Positions 12,458-14,073 of a stretch of DNA of 14,073 nucleotides are shown in pieces (the stretch's first letter is position 1; each line of letters starts with the position of its first letter). Under the pieces are notes generated by a model. That model did not search any database. It saw only the letters and a program-made list of their open reading frames with translations, and was not told the origin of the DNA. The stretch lies in NCBI GenBank assembly GCA_012515925.1, contig JAAYXM010000193.1:1-14073 (forward strand). The letters are read 5' to 3'. Origin of the DNA: Clostridiales bacterium (lineage in GTDB: Bacteria > Bacillota > Clostridia > Oscillospirales > JAAYXM01). The translations under genes were made by a program, and so were the position numbers.

Positions 12458-12486
12458 TTGAACACTCCGCGAAAATATGCTATTAT
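12458..12486 (+). promoter_or_regulatory. Promoter of the ZIP transporter gene
   Basis: TTGAAC at 12458-12463 and TATTAT at 12481-12486 have 17-base spacing, predicting a start near 12493. This places the longer in-frame ATG at 12448 upstream of the transcript and supports translation from 12520. Confidence 0.6.
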
Positions 12487-12519
12487 CAGAATCAAACAGG
12501 GGAAAGGAAAGACCGCGAT

Positions 12520-13308
12520 ATGAGTGACAGCTTAAAATTCCTTATAATTCTGATACTGCCGCTTGCCGGCACATCCCTTGGCGCGGCGGCGGTGTATTTT
12601 CTTAAAAAACAAATGAGCCCGCGGCTTGAGAAAATCCTGTACGGATTCGCGGCGGGCGTAATGATTGCGGCGTCGGTATGGTCGCTGTTGATTCCCGCGG
12701 TGGAAACCGCGGCGGAGCAGGGGAAAATATCCTGGCTTCCCGCGGCGGCCGGCTTTTTATTGGGGATAGGCTTTCTGTTAGTGCTTGACAGCTTAATCCC
12801 GCACCTTCATATAGATACGGACATACCCGAGGGCAAACCGTCCGGACTTAAGCGCTCAACCATGCTTATTCTTGCGGTGGCGCTCCACAACATCCCCGAG
12901 GGAATGGCGGTGGGCGTAATCCTTGCGGGAATGCAGGCGGGTAATATAGGTATTTCGCTTGCGGGCGCGGCCGCGCTCTCCGCGGGTATCGCGCTGCAGA
13001 ACGTTCCCGAGGGCGCGATAATCTCCGTACCGCTAAGGGAAAGCGGCCTGTCAAAGAGCAAGGCGTTTTCATACGGCTTGCTGTCCGGAATAGTCGAACC
13101 CATAGGCGCGGTTATAACGCTTTTACTGACCGCGCAGGTGATATCGATATTGCCGATTATACTTTCGTTTGCGGCGGGCGCGATGATTTATGTCGTGGTT
13201 GAGGAGTTAATCCCCGAAGCGCAGGCCGGTGAACACACGAATATCGGCACAATCGGCGTCGCGCTCGGTTTTGTCTTAATGATGATACTGGATATCGCTT
13301 TCGGATAA
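12520..13308 (+). CDS. ZIP-family (GufA/ZupT-like) divalent metal transporter
   Basis: An inner-membrane transporter of the ZIP family, which moves Zn2+ and related divalent metals into the cytoplasm. The 262 residues contain about eight hydrophobic segments. The first are at about 5-28, 40-61 and 73-93, followed by a His/Asp loop (SLIPHLHIDTDIPEG, 91-105). The metal-binding segment 4 has ALHNIPEG (H123, N124, E127) and segment 5 has ALQNVPEG (Q160, N161, E164). Segment 6 or 7 ends in VVVEELIPEA. The glutamine in place of the second histidine is typical of the GufA branch, to which the structurally known bacterial ZIP belongs, rather than E. coli ZupT. I start at ATG 12520 because ggaaag lies upstream and the promoter boxes exclude the earlier ATG. 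The gene is divergent from the DRTGG cluster, and metal specificity is unknown. Confidence 0.92.
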   Translation: MSDSLKFLIILILPLAGTSLGAAAVYFLKKQMSPRLEKILYGFAAGVMIAASVWSLLIPAVETAAEQGKISWLPAAAGFLLGIGFLLVLDSLIPHLHIDTDIPEGKPSGLKRSTMLILAVALHNIPEGMAVGVILAGMQAGNIGISLAGAAALSAGIALQNVPEGAIISVPLRESGLSKSKAFSYGLLSGIVEPIGAVITLLLTAQVISILPIILSFAAGAMIYVVVEELIPEAQAGEHTNIGTIGVALGFVLMMILDIAFG

Positions 13309-13314
13309 TATAAC

Positions 13315-13342
13315 CGGTCGGGACTGCCCCGACCGATTTTTA
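13315..13342 (+). terminator. Terminator of the ZIP transporter gene
   Basis: Arms cggtcggg (13315-13322) and cccgaccg (13328-13335) around a 5-base loop are followed by atttttatt. It starts 7 bases after the ZIP stop and reaches the end of the convergent AraC-type gene, whose own termination may use the same stem. Confidence 0.88.
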
Positions 13343-14073
13343 TTCCGTAAAATCATCAAAGCCCTGACTTGCCTTTTTAAGCAGCTCTTGTTTGTATTTT
13401 TCCGGAGTTATGCCCATGTGTCTTTTGAAAAGGCGCGTGAATACGTGATGTTCAAATCCCAGGGAGTCCGCGACAATCGAGACCTTTGCGTTAGGATTGG
13501 CAAAATAATCACAGGCCTTATGAACCGTGTATCTATGGATATACTCCAGAGGCGTAAGACCCGTGTGCTTTTTAAACAGGGTTGTGAAATACGAGCGGTT
13601 TAAATTCAATTCCTTTACTATATCCGAAACCGATAAATGAAGGTTATATCTGTTTTCAATCATACTAATCGCGTCATTTACATATTTATCCGGATTGATA
13701 TCATGCTCGGTTTTATATTTGCCCTGTACTTTTTCAAGCAGCGAAAAAAACCTTGCCGCGAGGGAAATCCGGTCATATATAGAGGTTCGCTTTTTTTCGC
13801 TTACCTCGTCAATTGCATGGTACATATGCTCCAATATCTCCGGCTCGTCTTCCCATTGAAAGACCGGGCTTTTTTTCGTAACCCCCAATTCCCGCAGACA
13901 AGCCGAAACCTTTTTGCCGTAAATACAAATCCAGGTCTTTGCCCACGGGTCATCATAACTGCTTTTCTGCATCTGGATACTTCCGGGAAATATGACAAAG
14001 CACTGATTCTTATGTATGTGGTATGATTTGCCGTCTAATACAAAAGTGCCCCTTCCCTCGACACAGTATTGAA
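13340..14073 (-). CDS. AraC-family transcriptional regulator, N terminus beyond the window
   Basis: The reading frame stays open to the right edge (first whole codon 14069-14071), so an ATG at 13970-13972 is internal, not the start. About 243 residues are visible. The upstream part, beginning QYCVEGRGTFVLDGKSYHIH, is the end of an AraC-type cupin sensor domain (strand, 'G.G.f.ldg..y' turn, 'FPGS' strand). A helical linker follows. The last 100 residues form the two helix-turn-helix DNA-binding motifs: LSVSDIVKELNLNRSYFTTLFKKHTGLTPLEY and VSIVADSLGFEHHVFTRLFKRHMGITPEKYK. Regulators of this layout usually sense sugars or similar small molecules; the ligand and targets cannot be inferred from this window, and the likely regulated genes lie beyond 14073. 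It converges on the ZIP transporter, sharing the terminator at 13315-13342. Confidence 0.93.
   Translation of the reverse strand, partial: QYCVEGRGTFVLDGKSYHIHKNQCFVIFPGSIQMQKSSYDDPWAKTWICIYGKKVSACLRELGVTKKSPVFQWEDEPEILEHMYHAIDEVSEKKRTSIYDRISLAARFFSLLEKVQGKYKTEHDINPDKYVNDAISMIENRYNLHLSVSDIVKELNLNRSYFTTLFKKHTGLTPLEYIHRYTVHKACDYFANPNAKVSIVADSLGFEHHVFTRLFKRHMGITPEKYKQELLKKASQGFDDFTE

Noticed and set aside
12448..12519. Longer ZIP transporter start at ATG 12448
   Set aside because: It precedes the promoter boxes, has no ribosome site, and would add a non-hydrophobic N terminus not seen in the family.
13801..13972. AraC-type regulator starting at ATG 13970-13972
   Set aside because: The frame continues upstream to the window edge with cupin-domain-like sequence, so the gene is truncated by the window and that Met is internal.

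Overview
The window looks like a chromosomal segment of an anaerobic, endospore-forming member of the Clostridia (low-to-mid GC Firmicutes, an Oscillospiraceae/Acetivibrionaceae-like relative). The evidence is a spoIIP sporulation gene, a YerB-like DUF3048 lipoprotein, a 261-residue glutamate 5-kinase without PUA domain, frequent TTG starts behind strong Shine-Dalgarno sites, and an iron-sulfur/[FeFe]-hydrogenase-like regulatory cluster of a type common in fermentative clostridia. No plasmid, phage or insertion-sequence gene is seen. No gene-free stretch exceeds 300 bases; the longest (4626-4855) holds two divergent promoters and a possible 15-codon ORF.

Layout. 1-64: 3' part of tRNA-Asn with a terminator. 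192-877: a type II HicAB toxin-antitoxin pair (minus strand) with its own terminator and a promoter whose spacer is a near-perfect palindrome. 901-3023: proB and spoIIP (plus), separated by a 20-bp-stem terminator. 3045-4693: tRNA-Thr(CGU), tRNA-Gly(UCC) and the tRNA-modification GTPase mnmE (minus) behind one strong promoter. 4791-5968: prfB (plus), encoding release factor 2 without the usual programmed frameshift. 5963-9036: three minus-strand genes: a Cys-rich, probable beta-propeller/coiled-coil protein, a DUF3048 lipoprotein, and a Cys-rich jelly-roll-like small protein. 9037-12402: a minus-strand cluster, in transcription order DRTGG protein, HATPase, ferredoxin/[FeFe]-hydrogenase-like protein, second DRTGG protein, then a PHP phosphoesterase flanked by CTCCC/GGGAG-core hairpins. 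12434-13308: a divergent ZIP metal transporter. 13340-14073: an AraC-type regulator running off the right edge.

How the genes work together. The DRTGG/HATPase/hydrogenase-like/DRTGG/PHP cluster is the most interesting system. The first four genes are nearly overlapping, and the catalytic-looking protein keeps H-cluster-like cysteines but has lost the proton-relay cysteine, so a redox or H2 sensor coupled to partner-switching or phosphotransfer signalling is a reasonable inference. MnmE modifies U34 of tRNAs such as tRNA-Gly(UCC), which appears to be transcribed just upstream of it. The two Cys-rich proteins could be spore-surface components, but that is inference. The rest are unlinked housekeeping genes.
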